Positions 35,392 to 44,181 of a stretch of 64,000 bases of DNA are shown here, piece by piece. This DNA is from JANNRA01 sp031401035 (GTDB taxonomy: Bacteria; Desulfobacterota; Binatia; HRBIN30; CADEER01). The number at the start of each line of letters is the position of its first letter. Positions within the stretch are counted from its first letter, which is position 1. The position numbers and the translations under genes were made by a program. The stretch spans positions 1 to 64,000 of the forward strand of contig JANNRA010000150.1 in the NCBI GenBank assembly GCA_031401035.1. Reading direction: 5' to 3'. The notes under the pieces are model-generated. The model had not been told where the DNA came from and did no database searches. It saw only the letters and a program-made list of their open reading frames with translations.

Positions 35392-36627
35392 TCAGTCCCG
35401 TTCCACCGCACCGGGGCGGAAACGCACCTGCATCTCCTTGACGCCGTTGATGAAGCACGAACGCAGGCGGCGCGGCTCGTCGGTGCGCTCCATGTCTCGG
35501 AAGCGCATGGCGATGCCGCGGAAGACCTCTTGCAGCTCGAGGCGGGCGAGGTTGGCGCCGAGGCAGTAGTGCTCGCCGAAGCCGAAGGCGACGTGGTCGT
35601 TGGGGCTGCGGCGGATGTTGAAGGTGTCCGGATGCTCGAAGACGTCCTCGTCGCGGTTGGCCGACGGGTACCAGAGCATGAGCTTGTCCTGCGGGCGGAT
35701 CTCCTGTCCGCGCAGCTCGGTCGACGTCGTCGCGGTACGGCGGAAGGTGTGCACGGCCGGCGCATAGCGCAGGATCTCCTCGACGGCGCTCGGCACCAGG
35801 CTGGGGTCCTGTTCGAGATCGCGCAACTGGTCCGGATGGTCGAGCAGCGCGATCATGCCGTTGGACGTCACCGTGCGGGTCGTCTCGTTGCCGGCGATGA
35901 GCAGCAGCAGGAAGAAGAAGTTGAACTCCATCTCGTCGAGCTTGCGGCCGTCGAGCTCGGCGCGCACCAGCGCCCCGGCGAGGTTGTCGCTGGGGTGCTC
36001 ATGCGCGATCGTCCACAACTTGCCGGCGTAGCCGAACATCTCGCCGAAGGCCGCCATGGCGTCGCCGGGCACGATCGGGTTGCCGTCGGCCTGCAGGTCG
36101 GGGTCGTCGACCCCGACCATCTTGTTGCCGAGCGCGTAGATATGGCGGCGGTCCTCGTGCGGGACGCCCATCATCTCGCAGATGACCTCGAGCGGCAGCA
36201 GAGAGGCGACGTCCTCGACGAAGTCGCATTCGCCCTTCTCGATGACGCCGTTGATGATGTCGCGCACCATCTCGCGGATACGGCCGTGCAGGTTGCCGAT
36301 GATGCGCGGCGTGAAGGCCTGGCCGACCAGCGTGCGGTACTGGCGGTGCTGAGGCGGATCCATGTTGAGCATGATCGACTGGATCGCCGGCAGATCGGTC
36401 GGCGACGGATCCTGGCGCAGGGTGCCCTGCCGTGCCGACGAGAACAGGCCCGGGTTCTTCGAGACCCACTTCAGGTCCTGGTACTTCGTGATCGCCCAGA
36501 AGCCCGGGCCGTCCGGCTCCGGATGCCAGTATACCGGCGCCTCGTTGCGCAGGACCTTGAACATGTCGTGCGGCGTGCCGCGCTGAAACAGGTCGGGGTC
36601 GGTCAGGTTGACGTCGCTGAGCTGCAT
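35392..36627 (-). CDS. Cytochrome P450, CYP124/125/142-like
   Basis: The 411-aa monooxygenase has the heme loop FGFGEHYCLGANLARLE, with the thiolate Cys. The I-helix is LLIAGNETTRTVTSNG, and EEILRYAPAVHTFRRTAT includes the ExxR motif. The N-terminus VNLTDPDLFQRGTPHDMFKVL and the NMDPPQHRQYRTLV segment resemble CYP124, CYP125 and CYP142. These hydroxylate steroid side chains and branched lipids in actinobacteria. Substrate is inferred, not proven. A palindromic operator-like site lies 38-60 bases upstream. Confidence 0.88.
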   Translation of the reverse strand: MQLSDVNLTDPDLFQRGTPHDMFKVLRNEAPVYWHPEPDGPGFWAITKYQDLKWVSKNPGLFSSARQGTLRQDPSPTDLPAIQSIMLNMDPPQHRQYRTLVGQAFTPRIIGNLHGRIREMVRDIINGVIEKGECDFVEDVASLLPLEVICEMMGVPHEDRRHIYALGNKMVGVDDPDLQADGNPIVPGDAMAAFGEMFGYAGKLWTIAHEHPSDNLAGALVRAELDGRKLDEMEFNFFFLLLLIAGNETTRTVTSNGMIALLDHPDQLRDLEQDPSLVPSAVEEILRYAPAVHTFRRTATTSTELRGQEIRPQDKLMLWYPSANRDEDVFEHPDTFNIRRSPNDHVAFGFGEHYCLGANLARLELQEVFRGIAMRFRDMERTDEPRRLRSCFINGVKEMQVRFRPGAVERD

Positions 36628-36664
36628 GGGTTCGCCTCGTGTCTAGGGGCGGCGCGGGGCCGCA

Positions 36665-36687
36665 AACAAACGTTTGGTTAGTTTGTT
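36665..36687. promoter_or_regulatory. Palindromic operator-like site upstream of the P450
   Basis: AACAAAC (36665-36671) and GTTTGTT (36681-36687) are inverted repeats nine bases apart. A second perfect palindrome, CAAACGTTTG (36667-36676), overlaps the left half. The arrangement resembles TetR-family operators. The site shares CGTTTGGT with the palindrome at 41423-41440 in front of the thiolase-type genes. Confidence 0.6.
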
Positions 36688-36760
36688 CGCGCGCCTCGGT
36701 CAAGGCCGAACTGCGAATGGTGGCGCGCGGAGGCCGCGGACGGCCCCCGCGCGCGCGGAG

Positions 36761-37084
36761 TCAGGCGGCGGTCGGAGTCGCGGTGGGAATTCGCGTCGGC
36801 GTGCGGGTCGCGGTCGGGAGCAACGTCGGCAGCGCCGAGCAATCGCCGCAGTTCCTCACCGTGCAGGCGCTGGTGCGATTCGGATTGCTCGGTCGAAAGG
36901 TGACATCCAGCTGATCACACATACGCTCGACGGCGAGCGCCTGGCAGGCGGTGATGTTGCGGACGTCGGAGTAGAAGACGAGATTGCAGCGGCCGTTGTC
37001 ATCGTCGCCGCACGCCGCCGCGGTGAGCGCCAGCGCGGCGGCCAGTGCGATGGTGGATAGGCGAAGCCGGAAGTGTGCTCGCAT
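36761..37084 (-). CDS. Small lipoprotein with TP-rich tail (107 aa)
   Basis: The signal peptide ends in LTAAAC, a good lipobox, so the mature N-terminal Cys is probably lipidated. The mature domain has additional Cys residues (GRCNLV, ACQALAVERMC, ACTVRNCGDC). The last 25 residues are a TPT/ATRTPT low-complexity tail. No family was recognised. Similar TP-rich linkers occur in the 1085-aa protein nearby, which suggests a common cell-surface style in this organism. Confidence 0.7.
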   Translation of the reverse strand: MRAHFRLRLSTIALAAALALTAAACGDDDNGRCNLVFYSDVRNITACQALAVERMCDQLDVTFRPSNPNRTSACTVRNCGDCSALPTLLPTATRTPTRIPTATPTAA

Positions 37085-37244
37085 TGTGTCGATCCCTCCC
37101 TGGACAGGTCCCCTCGATCGCCCGGGCCCCCCCTCAGCGACCGGCGCGGCTCTACCACAGGGGAGCGGCCAGCCTCAACCACCGTCGCGCACCGCGCCGC
37201 CATGCGTTGCGCCTTCGCCCTCTCTTCGCTATCAACGGTTTCCG

Positions 37245-37847
37245 GTGTACCTCACCAAGCGCCAGAAGGAGCTCTTCGATCATTTGGAGGGCTATATCGC
37301 CGAGCACGGCTACGCGCCGACGCTCGAGGAGATCGGCGCCCGCTTCGCCCTCAGTTCGCTGGCGACGGTGCACAAGCACCTCACCAACCTCGAGCAGAAG
37401 GGCCTCATCCGGCGCACGTGGAACCACAGCCGCGCCATCGAGATCGTACCGCGCCCGGCGGGCAGCGGCGCCGTCGACCTGCCGCTGCTCGGTCGCGTCG
37501 CCGCCGGCCGCCCGATCGAAGCCCTCGAGCACGCGGACCACATCGCCGTGCCCGAGCAGTTCATCCGCCGCAGCGACACCTTCGTCCTCAAGGTGGTCGG
37601 TAGCTCGATGGTGCAGGACGGCATCCTCGACGGCGACTACATCGTCGTCGAACACCGCCCGCAGGCCGACAACGGCGAGACCGTCGTCGCCATCATCGAC
37701 GGCGAGGCGACCGTCAAGCGCTTCTACCGCGATCGGCCCGGCCGCATCCGCCTGCAGCCCGCCAACGACGCCATGCGACCGATCACGGTGAAGGAGAAGG
37801 ACTGCGAAGTGCGCGGCGTCGTCGTCGCGGTCCTGCGCAAGTACTGA
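37245..37847 (+). CDS. lexA: LexA SOS repressor
   Basis: The 200-aa protein starts at GTG 37245 (VYLTKRQKELFDHLEGYIAE). The winged helix domain includes GYAPTLEEIGARF and LATVHKHLTNLEQKGLIRR. The self-cleavage bond is Ala87-Gly88 in GRVAAGRPIE. The catalytic dyad is Ser121 in VVGSSMVQDGILDGD and Lys158 in GEATVKRFYR. It represses DNA-damage genes until RecA triggers cleavage. Length is normal. No clear LexA box was identified upstream. Confidence 0.95.
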   Translation: MYLTKRQKELFDHLEGYIAEHGYAPTLEEIGARFALSSLATVHKHLTNLEQKGLIRRTWNHSRAIEIVPRPAGSGAVDLPLLGRVAAGRPIEALEHADHIAVPEQFIRRSDTFVLKVVGSSMVQDGILDGDYIVVEHRPQADNGETVVAIIDGEATVKRFYRDRPGRIRLQPANDAMRPITVKEKDCEVRGVVVAVLRKY

Positions 37848-37896
37848 GAGCCGGCATGACCGCGTGAAGTCCGTGGTGCGGACCAGCATCGCGACC

Positions 37897-37926
37897 TTGA
37901 CAGCAGCGCGACAACGTAAGTACGGT
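37897..37926 (+). promoter_or_regulatory. Candidate promoter for the repeat protein
   Basis: A perfect -35, TTGACA (37897-37902), is followed after 18 bases by TACGGT (37921-37926), which matches only three of six -10 positions. It lies about 190 bases before the start at 38113 in a 265-base gene-free gap. The rest of the gap has no recognised feature. Confidence 0.35.
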
Positions 37927-38112
37927 GCCCGCAAAAGACATATGAAGTGTTGTTGAAGGCGCCATGCGTTGAATTGTAGCAGTCGACGCCGTTGGGGGCG
38001 GTGGCTGTGGCGCTGGTGCGAGAGTAGCTGGCTTGCCGGTCCGTTGCTTCTCTGGGCTGGGGCAAGCGATGGCGGCGCGTCGTATGGCACTGGTCGCTTG
38101 GGGAATAGGGAC

Positions 38113-41100
38113 ATGAGAGAGCGCAAGCCCGTGGGATGGCGTCATGTGGGCGTCGCCCTGGCAATGTTGGGGTGGCTCGCTGCGGTTCCGCTTCCCGCCC
38201 ATGCGACGCATCAGCGCGCATCGCTGATCAGTTGGGCCCCGACGAGCGGCAACACGGTCGAGTTCACCATCACCGGCGCCTGGCGGCGCAGCGCCTACAG
38301 CACCGCGAACGGGGGCTGCCGCGACGTCAACGACGCCATCGCTCCCGTGCTGGGCAATATTCCCTGCTCGGGTGGCGATGGCTTCGCGAGCGTCAACGAC
38401 GTCATCGTCGAGTACGTAGGGGGCACCGTGTTCACCCCCGGCGAAGGGTCGGATATCAGCTCGCCTCTGAGCGCCTTGCTCTATGTCGTGACCTCCATCG
38501 ATCCGGCCAACGACTGGCTGTACGCCACGGCGCTCGACCCGAGCAGCCTGCCGTCGATTGATACCACCATCAGCAAGACCTATTCGAACAGCACTCCGCG
38601 CACGGCGTTCCTCCAAGACTGCTGTCGCGTCTCCAACACCGTCGGCGGCAACCAGCACATCAACAACCCGGACGGCAGCTATCGCATCGAGACGCTGGTG
38701 ACGCCGGGGACCGGCAATCGCCCGCCGGTCAGCACCATGCCGCCGATCGTGTTGTGCCCGCTCAACGGTATTTGCACGTTCCAGGTGCCGGGCAGCGATC
38801 CCGACGGCGACCCCGTCACCTTCCGGCTGTCGACGTCGACCGAGGCGAGCGGCTCGGTGTCCGGCTTCAAGCAACCCGGTCCCACCGCGGCGCCGAACGC
38901 GGCGACGATCAGTTCGAGTGGCCTGTACACATGGAACACCACTGGAGCGACCGTCGGCGGGGTGGGCTCGAACACCTACTACTCGACCCAGGTCTCGATC
39001 GAGGACCGCACGCCCGGCAATGTGGTGAAGAGCAAGATCGCGGTCGACTTTCTGATTCAGCTGGTCGTCCAGTCCGGGCTCGCGCCGGTGTTCGACCACC
39101 CGCCGACGCCGCAGTGCGGCAGCACGATCAACGTCAATCCGGGGGCCACGGTAACCTTCACCGCCCAGGCGTCCGACTCCGATTTCGGCCAGACGGTGAC
39201 GCTCAACGCGGTCGGCGTCCCGTCGGGGGCGACGCTCACGCCGTTGTTGCCGACCACCGCCAATCCGGTGAGCAGCGTGTTCAACTGGGGGACCGGCGGC
39301 TTCGATGCCGGCACCACGCATGTCGTGACGTTCACCGCCACCGACAGCGCCAACTTGCAGACGCAATGCTCGGTGACGATCACCGTCGCGCAGTGCCAGA
39401 GCAACGCCGACTGCAACGACGACAGTCTCTGCACCAGCGACATCTGCGCGCCGACGAACCCGGGCGCCAACGCCGGTGGCTGTCTGAACACCGCCGTGAC
39501 GTGCAACGCCTGTCAGGTCTGCCAGCCGGCGCTGGGCTGCACCGGCGCAGTGTGCACGCCGGTCTTCTCGCCGACGCCGACGCCGACGATCCCCCCGGCG
39601 GTGTGCGGCGACGGCGTCATCGCCAGCCCTGAAGCCTGCGATCAGGGCGTTCTCAACGGCACGGCCGGATCGTGCTGCAGCGCCACCTGTACGTTCAGGA
39701 GTACCGGGACGGCCTGCACCGACGACGGCCTCGCCTGCACCACCGACACCTGCGGCGGCGTCAGTGCGATGTGCCAGCATGCGCCCGGCAACGCCGGCAC
39801 CGCGTGTCGTAGCGCCGCCGGCGCCTGCGACGTGACCGAGATCTGCACGGGCTCGAGCGCCACCTGTCCGGGCGACGGCGTCCAACCGAACACATGGATC
39901 TGCCGCGCGGCCACTGACACCTGCGACGCGCCGGAGACCTGCAACGGCTCCTCGGCGAGCTGCCCGAGCGACGCCCTCCAATCGAGCAGCACGACCTGCC
40001 GCGCCTCGGCCGGCGCCTGCGACGCGGCCGAGCAGTGCACGGGCTCCAGCGCCGCGTGCCCGCCCGACGCGCTGCGGTCGAACGCGTTCACCTGCCGTGC
40101 CTCGGCAGGCGTCTGCGACACCGCCGAACCGTGCACCGGCAGCGACATCGCATGCCCCGCCGATACCAAGAGCAGCGCCGTCTGCCGGGCCATGGCCGGG
40201 GCGTGCGACGCCGCGGAGAGCTGCGACGGCGTTGGCGATGAGTGCCCCGCCGACCTGCTAGCGCCGGCCACCACCACCTGCCGCGGCGCTGCCGGCATGT
40301 GCGATGTCCCGGAGCGCTGCGATGGGATCGGCACGAACTGCCCGACCGATGCATTCGAACCCTCGAGTACCGCGTGCCGGCCATCGGGTGGTGATTGCGA
40401 CGTGGCGGAGACATGCACCGGTACCGCGGCCGCGTGCCCGCCCGATGCCGTCAAGCCGAACACCATCACCTGCCGGGCGACGCTCGGCATCTGCGACCTC
40501 GCCGAGCACTGTACCGGCAGCGGCGCCGCCTGTCCGGCCGATGCCAAGAGCAGTGCCGTGTGCCGCGCCGCGGCCGGAGTCTGTGACCTGGCCGAGAGCT
40601 GCACCGGCAGCGGAAACGATTGCCCGGCCGACGCCAAGAGCGCCGCGGTCTGTCGCGGCGCGGCGAGCGTCTGCGACGTCGCAGAGCTCTGCGACGGTGC
40701 GGCAGACACCTGTCCGACGAACCGCATCCAGCCAGACGGCATGCCGTGCACCGACCTGCTGTACTGCAACGGCGACGAGACCTGCCTGTCGGGTTCGTGT
40801 ACCGACAATCCCAATCCCTGCGTGCTCTGCGACGAAACCTCCAACGCCTGCCAGAACGAGTTGTGCCCGGTGATCCGGCAGCACGGGTGTCGGACTGGAC
40901 CGAAGTCGCGGCTGCTCCTGAAGAACAGAACCAACGACGACGCCGACAAACTGATCTGGAAGCTGGCGAATGCGGCCACGACCAGCTTCGCCGAGCTCAG
41001 CGATCCTGTCGTCTCGACCGACTACGCCTTCTGCCTGTACGCCGGCCCGACCGGCGCGCTCATCTTGGAGATGGGCGTTCCCGCCGGGCCGAAGTGGTTG

Positions 41101-41370
41101 ATCAGCGGCTCCAACAAGGGGTTCAAGTACTTTGACCCGCCGGCAGTCGAGGACGGCGCCCAGAAGATCCGGCTCAAGTCGGGAAGCTCGAATCGGACGA
41201 AACTGCTGATCAAGGGCCGCGGCGTCAACCTTGGCGACCCACTGACGGCCAACCGCCTCCCTCTGCCGGTCGTCGCACAGTTCACCAATATGGCGAGCGG
41301 CACATGCTGGGAGGCCAGTTACTCGACGCCTGACAAGAACACACCGGACTCCTTCAAGGCCAGGCAGTAA
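38113..41370 (+). CDS. Large secreted protein with cadherin-like, Myxo-disulfide and ten disintegrin-like Cys repeats
   Basis: The ATG at 38113 gives 1085 aa with a signal peptide ending LPAHAT. Residues 30-200 are an unknown beta-rich region. Two Ig/cadherin-like segments follow (around PGSDPDGDPVTFRL and INVNPGATVTFTAQASDSDFG). Next comes a Cys-rich stretch with a TPTPT linker and CGDGVIASPEACDQG, the Myxococcus-type disulfide repeat. Residues 565-878 hold ten 30-32 residue repeats, such as CRASAGACDAAEQCTGSSAACP, that resemble ADAM disintegrin domains. The C-terminal 200 residues lack repeats. It is probably exported and disulfide-stabilised; adhesion is inferred. Repeats are near in-phase, so length variation among relatives is expected. 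Confidence 0.82.
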   Translation: MRERKPVGWRHVGVALAMLGWLAAVPLPAHATHQRASLISWAPTSGNTVEFTITGAWRRSAYSTANGGCRDVNDAIAPVLGNIPCSGGDGFASVNDVIVEYVGGTVFTPGEGSDISSPLSALLYVVTSIDPANDWLYATALDPSSLPSIDTTISKTYSNSTPRTAFLQDCCRVSNTVGGNQHINNPDGSYRIETLVTPGTGNRPPVSTMPPIVLCPLNGICTFQVPGSDPDGDPVTFRLSTSTEASGSVSGFKQPGPTAAPNAATISSSGLYTWNTTGATVGGVGSNTYYSTQVSIEDRTPGNVVKSKIAVDFLIQLVVQSGLAPVFDHPPTPQCGSTINVNPGATVTFTAQASDSDFGQTVTLNAVGVPSGATLTPLLPTTANPVSSVFNWGTGGFDAGTTHVVTFTATDSANLQTQCSVTITVAQCQSNADCNDDSLCTSDICAPTNPGANAGGCLNTAVTCNACQVCQPALGCTGAVCTPVFSPTPTPTIPPAVCGDGVIASPEACDQGVLNGTAGSCCSATCTFRSTGTACTDDGLACTTDTCGGVSAMCQHAPGNAGTACRSAAGACDVTEICTGSSATCPGDGVQPNTWICRAATDTCDAPETCNGSSASCPSDALQSSSTTCRASAGACDAAEQCTGSSAACPPDALRSNAFTCRASAGVCDTAEPCTGSDIACPADTKSSAVCRAMAGACDAAESCDGVGDECPADLLAPATTTCRGAAGMCDVPERCDGIGTNCPTDAFEPSSTACRPSGGDCDVAETCTGTAAACPPDAVKPNTITCRATLGICDLAEHCTGSGAACPADAKSSAVCRAAAGVCDLAESCTGSGNDCPADAKSAAVCRGAASVCDVAELCDGAADTCPTNRIQPDGMPCTDLLYCNGDETCLSGSCTDNPNPCVLCDETSNACQNELCPVIRQHGCRTGPKSRLLLKNRTNDDADKLIWKLANAATTSFAELSDPVVSTDYAFCLYAGPTGALILEMGVPAGPKWLISGSNKGFKYFDPPAVEDGAQKIRLKSGSSNRTKLLIKGRGVNLGDPLTANRLPLPVVAQFTNMASGTCWEASYSTPDKNTPDSFKARQ
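39805..40746 (+). repeat. Ten tandem 30-32 aa Cys-rich coding repeats
   Basis: The unit is C-R-x4-G-x-C-D-x2-E-x-C-[TDN]-G-x4-[A/S/T/N/D/E]-C-P-x-[D/N]-x8-10, six cysteines when the next CR is included. Ten units can be lined up. Units 4, 8 and 9 are 30 aa, the others 32 aa or so; the total is 314 codons. DNA copies are degenerate, so the array is old or under protein-level selection. Confidence 0.8.
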
Positions 41371-41422
41371 GAAGCCGCACGATACCGATACGCGAAGGGT
41401 CTCGGCGGGGTGGCGGACCGGC

Positions 41423-41440
41423 ACCGAACGATCGTTTGGT
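41423..41440. promoter_or_regulatory. 18-bp palindrome upstream of the HMG-CoA-synthase-like gene
   Basis: ACCGAACGA followed by TCGTTTGGT forms an 18-bp palindrome with one mismatch, 91 bases before the start at 41531. It shares CGTTTGGT with the P450 operator-like site. A TetR-type repressor controlling both units is a reasonable guess. Confidence 0.6.
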
Positions 41441-41530
41441 CCACCTTGACCTCGCGCGCGAGGCGCGGCTAGGTTCCGAGCAGTCTCCGCGCCGGCGCTT
41501 CCTGCCGGCGTTCTGCTCCAGGAAAGCGCG

Positions 41531-42952
41531 ATGTCCGGTATCGTTTCATTCGGTGCATACATCCCCATGCTGCGACTGCCGTTCGCGGCTATCTCCGGCG
41601 GCGGGCGCAAGGTCACCAGCGGTGGCGGTGGCGAGCGCGCGGTGGCGAACTTCGACGAGGACGCGGTGACGATGGCGGTGGCCGCCGCCACCGACTGCCT
41701 GCGCGGCATCGACCGCGCCAGCATCGACGGCGTGCTGTTCGCCTCGACGTCGTACCCGTACAAGGAGAAGCAGGCCGCCAGCGTCGTCGCCAAGGCGCTC
41801 GACCTGCGCCGCGACATCGCCACCGCCGACTTCGGCGGCTCGCTGCGCGCCGGCACGGCCGCTCTGCGCGCCGCCCTCGACGCCGTCGGCGCCGGTAGCG
41901 CCAAGCGCGTACTGGTGGTCGCCAGCGACTGCCGCCCGGCGGCGCCGCGCTCCGCGCTCGAGCGCAACATCGGCGACGGCGCCGCCGCGCTGCTCATCGC
42001 CGGCGAGGGCGTCGCCGCCGAAGTCGAGGGCCGACACACGATCTCCGACGAGCTGATCGACGTCTGGCGGCTCGACTCCGACCAGTACGTGCGTTCCTGG
42101 GAAGATCGCTTCGTCGTCGAGCACGGCTACCGCGACAACGTCGTCGAGGCGGTCAAGGGCCTCTTCACGAAACTCGGTCGCACGGCAAAGGACTTCACCA
42201 AAGCCGCACTGTACGGCCCCGACGCGCGCAGCCTCACCGCCACCGCCAAGACCCTCGGTCTCGACGCCAAGACGCAGCTGCAGGACCCGTTGTTCGGCAA
42301 GCTCGGCAATACCGGCGCCGCCTTCGCGCCGATGCTGCTGGTGGCGGCGCTGGAGAATGCCAAGCCCGGCGACACGCTGCTCGTCGCCAGCTACGGCGAC
42401 GGCGCCGACGCCTTCGCGCTGCGCGTCACCGACGCGGTCAAGGGCCTCACCGACCGCCGCGCCATGCGCTGGCACCTCGAGCGCCGCGCCGAACTCGGCG
42501 ACTACAACACCTACCTCAAGTTCCGGAACCTCGAGCCGAGCGAGTTCGACCGGCGCGCCGGCGCCGGCGTCTCGGCGACGGTGCACTTCCGCGACCGCCA
42601 CGAGGACATCAGCTTCCACGCCCAGCGCTGCCGTCAGTGCAGCCAGGAACAGTTTCCCTTCCAGCGCGTCTGCTTCGGCTGCTACACGCGCGACGACTTC
42701 GACGAGGTGCGCCTGTCCGACCGCACCGGCAAGGTGATGTCGCACACCTTCGACTTCTTCGCCGGCAGCCCGGCGCCGCCGTTGATCGTGACGATGATCG
42801 AGGCCGACGGCGGCGCCCGCCTGTACCTGCAGATGACTGATGCCAGCGCCAAGGAAGTGAAGCTCGACCTGCCGGTCGAGTTCGCCTTCCGCAAGGTGCA
42901 CGAGTACGGCGGCACGCCGAACTACTTCTGGAAGTGCACCCCGGTGCGATGA
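41531..42952 (+). CDS. HMG-CoA-synthase-like protein fused to a DUF35 OB-fold/zinc ribbon
   Basis: The 473-aa protein has an N-terminal thiolase-fold HMG-CoA-synthase-like domain: IVSFGAYIPMLRLP, GVLFASTSYPYKEKQ, RNIGDGAAALLIAG and FGKLGNTGAAFAPMLL. The C-terminal domain is DUF35: a zinc ribbon (CRQCSQEQFPFQRVCFGC) and an OB fold. At the place of the catalytic Cys (family CxAGTAAL) it has GGSLRAGTAAL, so the usual nucleophile is absent. It probably binds acyl-CoA and works with the thiolase seven bases downstream, as DUF35 proteins do. Pathway is unknown; steroid or lipid breakdown is possible given the P450. Confidence 0.82.
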   Translation: MSGIVSFGAYIPMLRLPFAAISGGGRKVTSGGGGERAVANFDEDAVTMAVAAATDCLRGIDRASIDGVLFASTSYPYKEKQAASVVAKALDLRRDIATADFGGSLRAGTAALRAALDAVGAGSAKRVLVVASDCRPAAPRSALERNIGDGAAALLIAGEGVAAEVEGRHTISDELIDVWRLDSDQYVRSWEDRFVVEHGYRDNVVEAVKGLFTKLGRTAKDFTKAALYGPDARSLTATAKTLGLDAKTQLQDPLFGKLGNTGAAFAPMLLVAALENAKPGDTLLVASYGDGADAFALRVTDAVKGLTDRRAMRWHLERRAELGDYNTYLKFRNLEPSEFDRRAGAGVSATVHFRDRHEDISFHAQRCRQCSQEQFPFQRVCFGCYTRDDFDEVRLSDRTGKVMSHTFDFFAGSPAPPLIVTMIEADGGARLYLQMTDASAKEVKLDLPVEFAFRKVHEYGGTPNYFWKCTPVR

Positions 42953-42959
42953 GGTCGAG

Positions 42960-44120
42960 ATGAATCCCGAAGCCATTCGCGACAAGGTCGCCATCGTCGG
43001 CATGGGCTGCTGCAAGTTCGGCGAGAACTGGGACAAGGCGCCCGAGGACATGATCGTCGAGGCCGCTTTCGAGGCTTACGAGGACGCCGGCATCACCGAG
43101 CCGCAGAAGCAGATCGAGGCGGTCTTCTGCGGCGCCGTCTACCCCTCGCGCGGCACCGCCGAAGTGGCGGACTCCCTGAAGCTCTACGGCCGCCCGATCA
43201 GCATGACGCAGAACTACTGCGCCACCGGCACCGACGCCTTCCGCTTCGGCGTCTTCTCGGTCGCCTGTGGGCTCTACGACACGGTGATGGTGGTCGGCTT
43301 CGATAAGCCGAAGGATCGCGGCATCTCCGGCCCGAACGTGCAGACCGCCGGCGTGCGCGGCCTGCCGATGACCCCGGCCGGCTGGTTCTCGCTCTGCGCC
43401 GCCCGCTACTTCGAGACGTACGGCGCCTCGCGCGAGGACCTGGCGCGCATCGCGGTGAAGAACCATCACAACGGTACCCTGGCGCCGAAGTCGATGCTGA
43501 AGAAGGAGATCACCGTCGAGGAGGCGCTCAACGCGCCGATCATCTCCTGGCCCTTCGGGCTCTACGACTGCTGCGCCCAGTCCGACGGCGCCGCCGTGGC
43601 GATCATCACCAAGCGCGAGTTGGCGAAGAGCTTCCGTGACGACTACGTGCTGGTGAAAGCGGTGGCGATCTCGCTCGAGGCCAACCCGCAGACCGATCCG
43701 TCGTTCGACTTCCTGCGCTGGAAGCCGACCGTCTCGGCCGCCCAGCAGGCCTACGCCCAGGCCGGTATCAGCAAGCCGTTCGAGCAGCTCGACATGGCGC
43801 AGGTGCACGACTGCTTCACGCTCACCGAGCTGCTCACCTACGAGGATCTCGGCCTGTGCGAGAAGGGCGCTGCCAAGGACCACATCGCCAGCGGGACCTT
43901 TGCCCTGGACGGCGAGCTGCCGGTGAACACCGATGGCGGCCTGAAGACCTTTGGCCACCCCACCGGCGCCACCGGCGTGCGCATGATCTACGAGAACTAC
44001 AAGCAGTTGCAGGGCAAGGCCGGCGATCGCCAGGTGAAGCACCGCGGCGGCATGGCGCTCAGCCACAACATCGGCGGCGCCCCGCAGGCCTGCGGCATTG
44101 CCATCATCGGCCGCGACTGA
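42960..44120 (+). CDS. Thiolase / SCP2-type lipid-transfer thiolase
   Basis: The 386-aa protein has IVGMGCCKFGENWD at the N-terminus, the nucleophile Cys in TQNYCATGTDAFR, and the two C-terminal His motifs VHDCFTLTELLTYEDLG and FGHPTGATGVRM. The canonical second Cys region (CxGGG) is replaced by LSHNIGGAPQACG. This is the pattern of SCP2-like thiolases and aldolases such as Ltp2, which work with DUF35 partners. Adjacent placement to the DUF35 fusion supports a complex. It ends at a strong hairpin. Confidence 0.86.
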   Translation: MNPEAIRDKVAIVGMGCCKFGENWDKAPEDMIVEAAFEAYEDAGITEPQKQIEAVFCGAVYPSRGTAEVADSLKLYGRPISMTQNYCATGTDAFRFGVFSVACGLYDTVMVVGFDKPKDRGISGPNVQTAGVRGLPMTPAGWFSLCAARYFETYGASREDLARIAVKNHHNGTLAPKSMLKKEITVEEALNAPIISWPFGLYDCCAQSDGAAVAIITKRELAKSFRDDYVLVKAVAISLEANPQTDPSFDFLRWKPTVSAAQQAYAQAGISKPFEQLDMAQVHDCFTLTELLTYEDLGLCEKGAAKDHIASGTFALDGELPVNTDGGLKTFGHPTGATGVRMIYENYKQLQGKAGDRQVKHRGGMALSHNIGGAPQACGIAIIGRD

Positions 44121-44131
44121 CGGCGTGTAGA

Positions 44132-44181
44132 GGCAGAGTCTGGGAGCGCGGGCGAGCCGCCCGCGCTCCCAGACCCTGCCC
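44132..44181. terminator. Long perfect hairpin between convergent genes
   Basis: GTCTGGGAGCGCGGGCG (44138-44154) pairs perfectly with its complement at 44158-44174 around an AGC loop. The stem extends outward after one A-C mismatch (GGCAG with CTGCC). It lies exactly between the thiolase and the convergent oxidoreductase genes. No long T-run follows, so the mode of action is uncertain. Confidence 0.7.

Noticed and set aside
37230..37260. LexA box in front of lexA
   Set aside because: GGTTTCCGGTGTACC is only partly like Geobacter-type boxes and lacks the required spacing.
37783..39981. 732-codon minus-strand frame over the repeat protein
   Set aside because: Arg/Ala/Gly-rich shadow with no signal or domain; the plus strand has a signal peptide and regular Cys repeats.
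39805..40746. Possible CRISPR or minisatellite array in the repeat region
   Set aside because: The repeats are degenerate at the DNA level, in phase with codons and have no spacers, so they are protein repeats.
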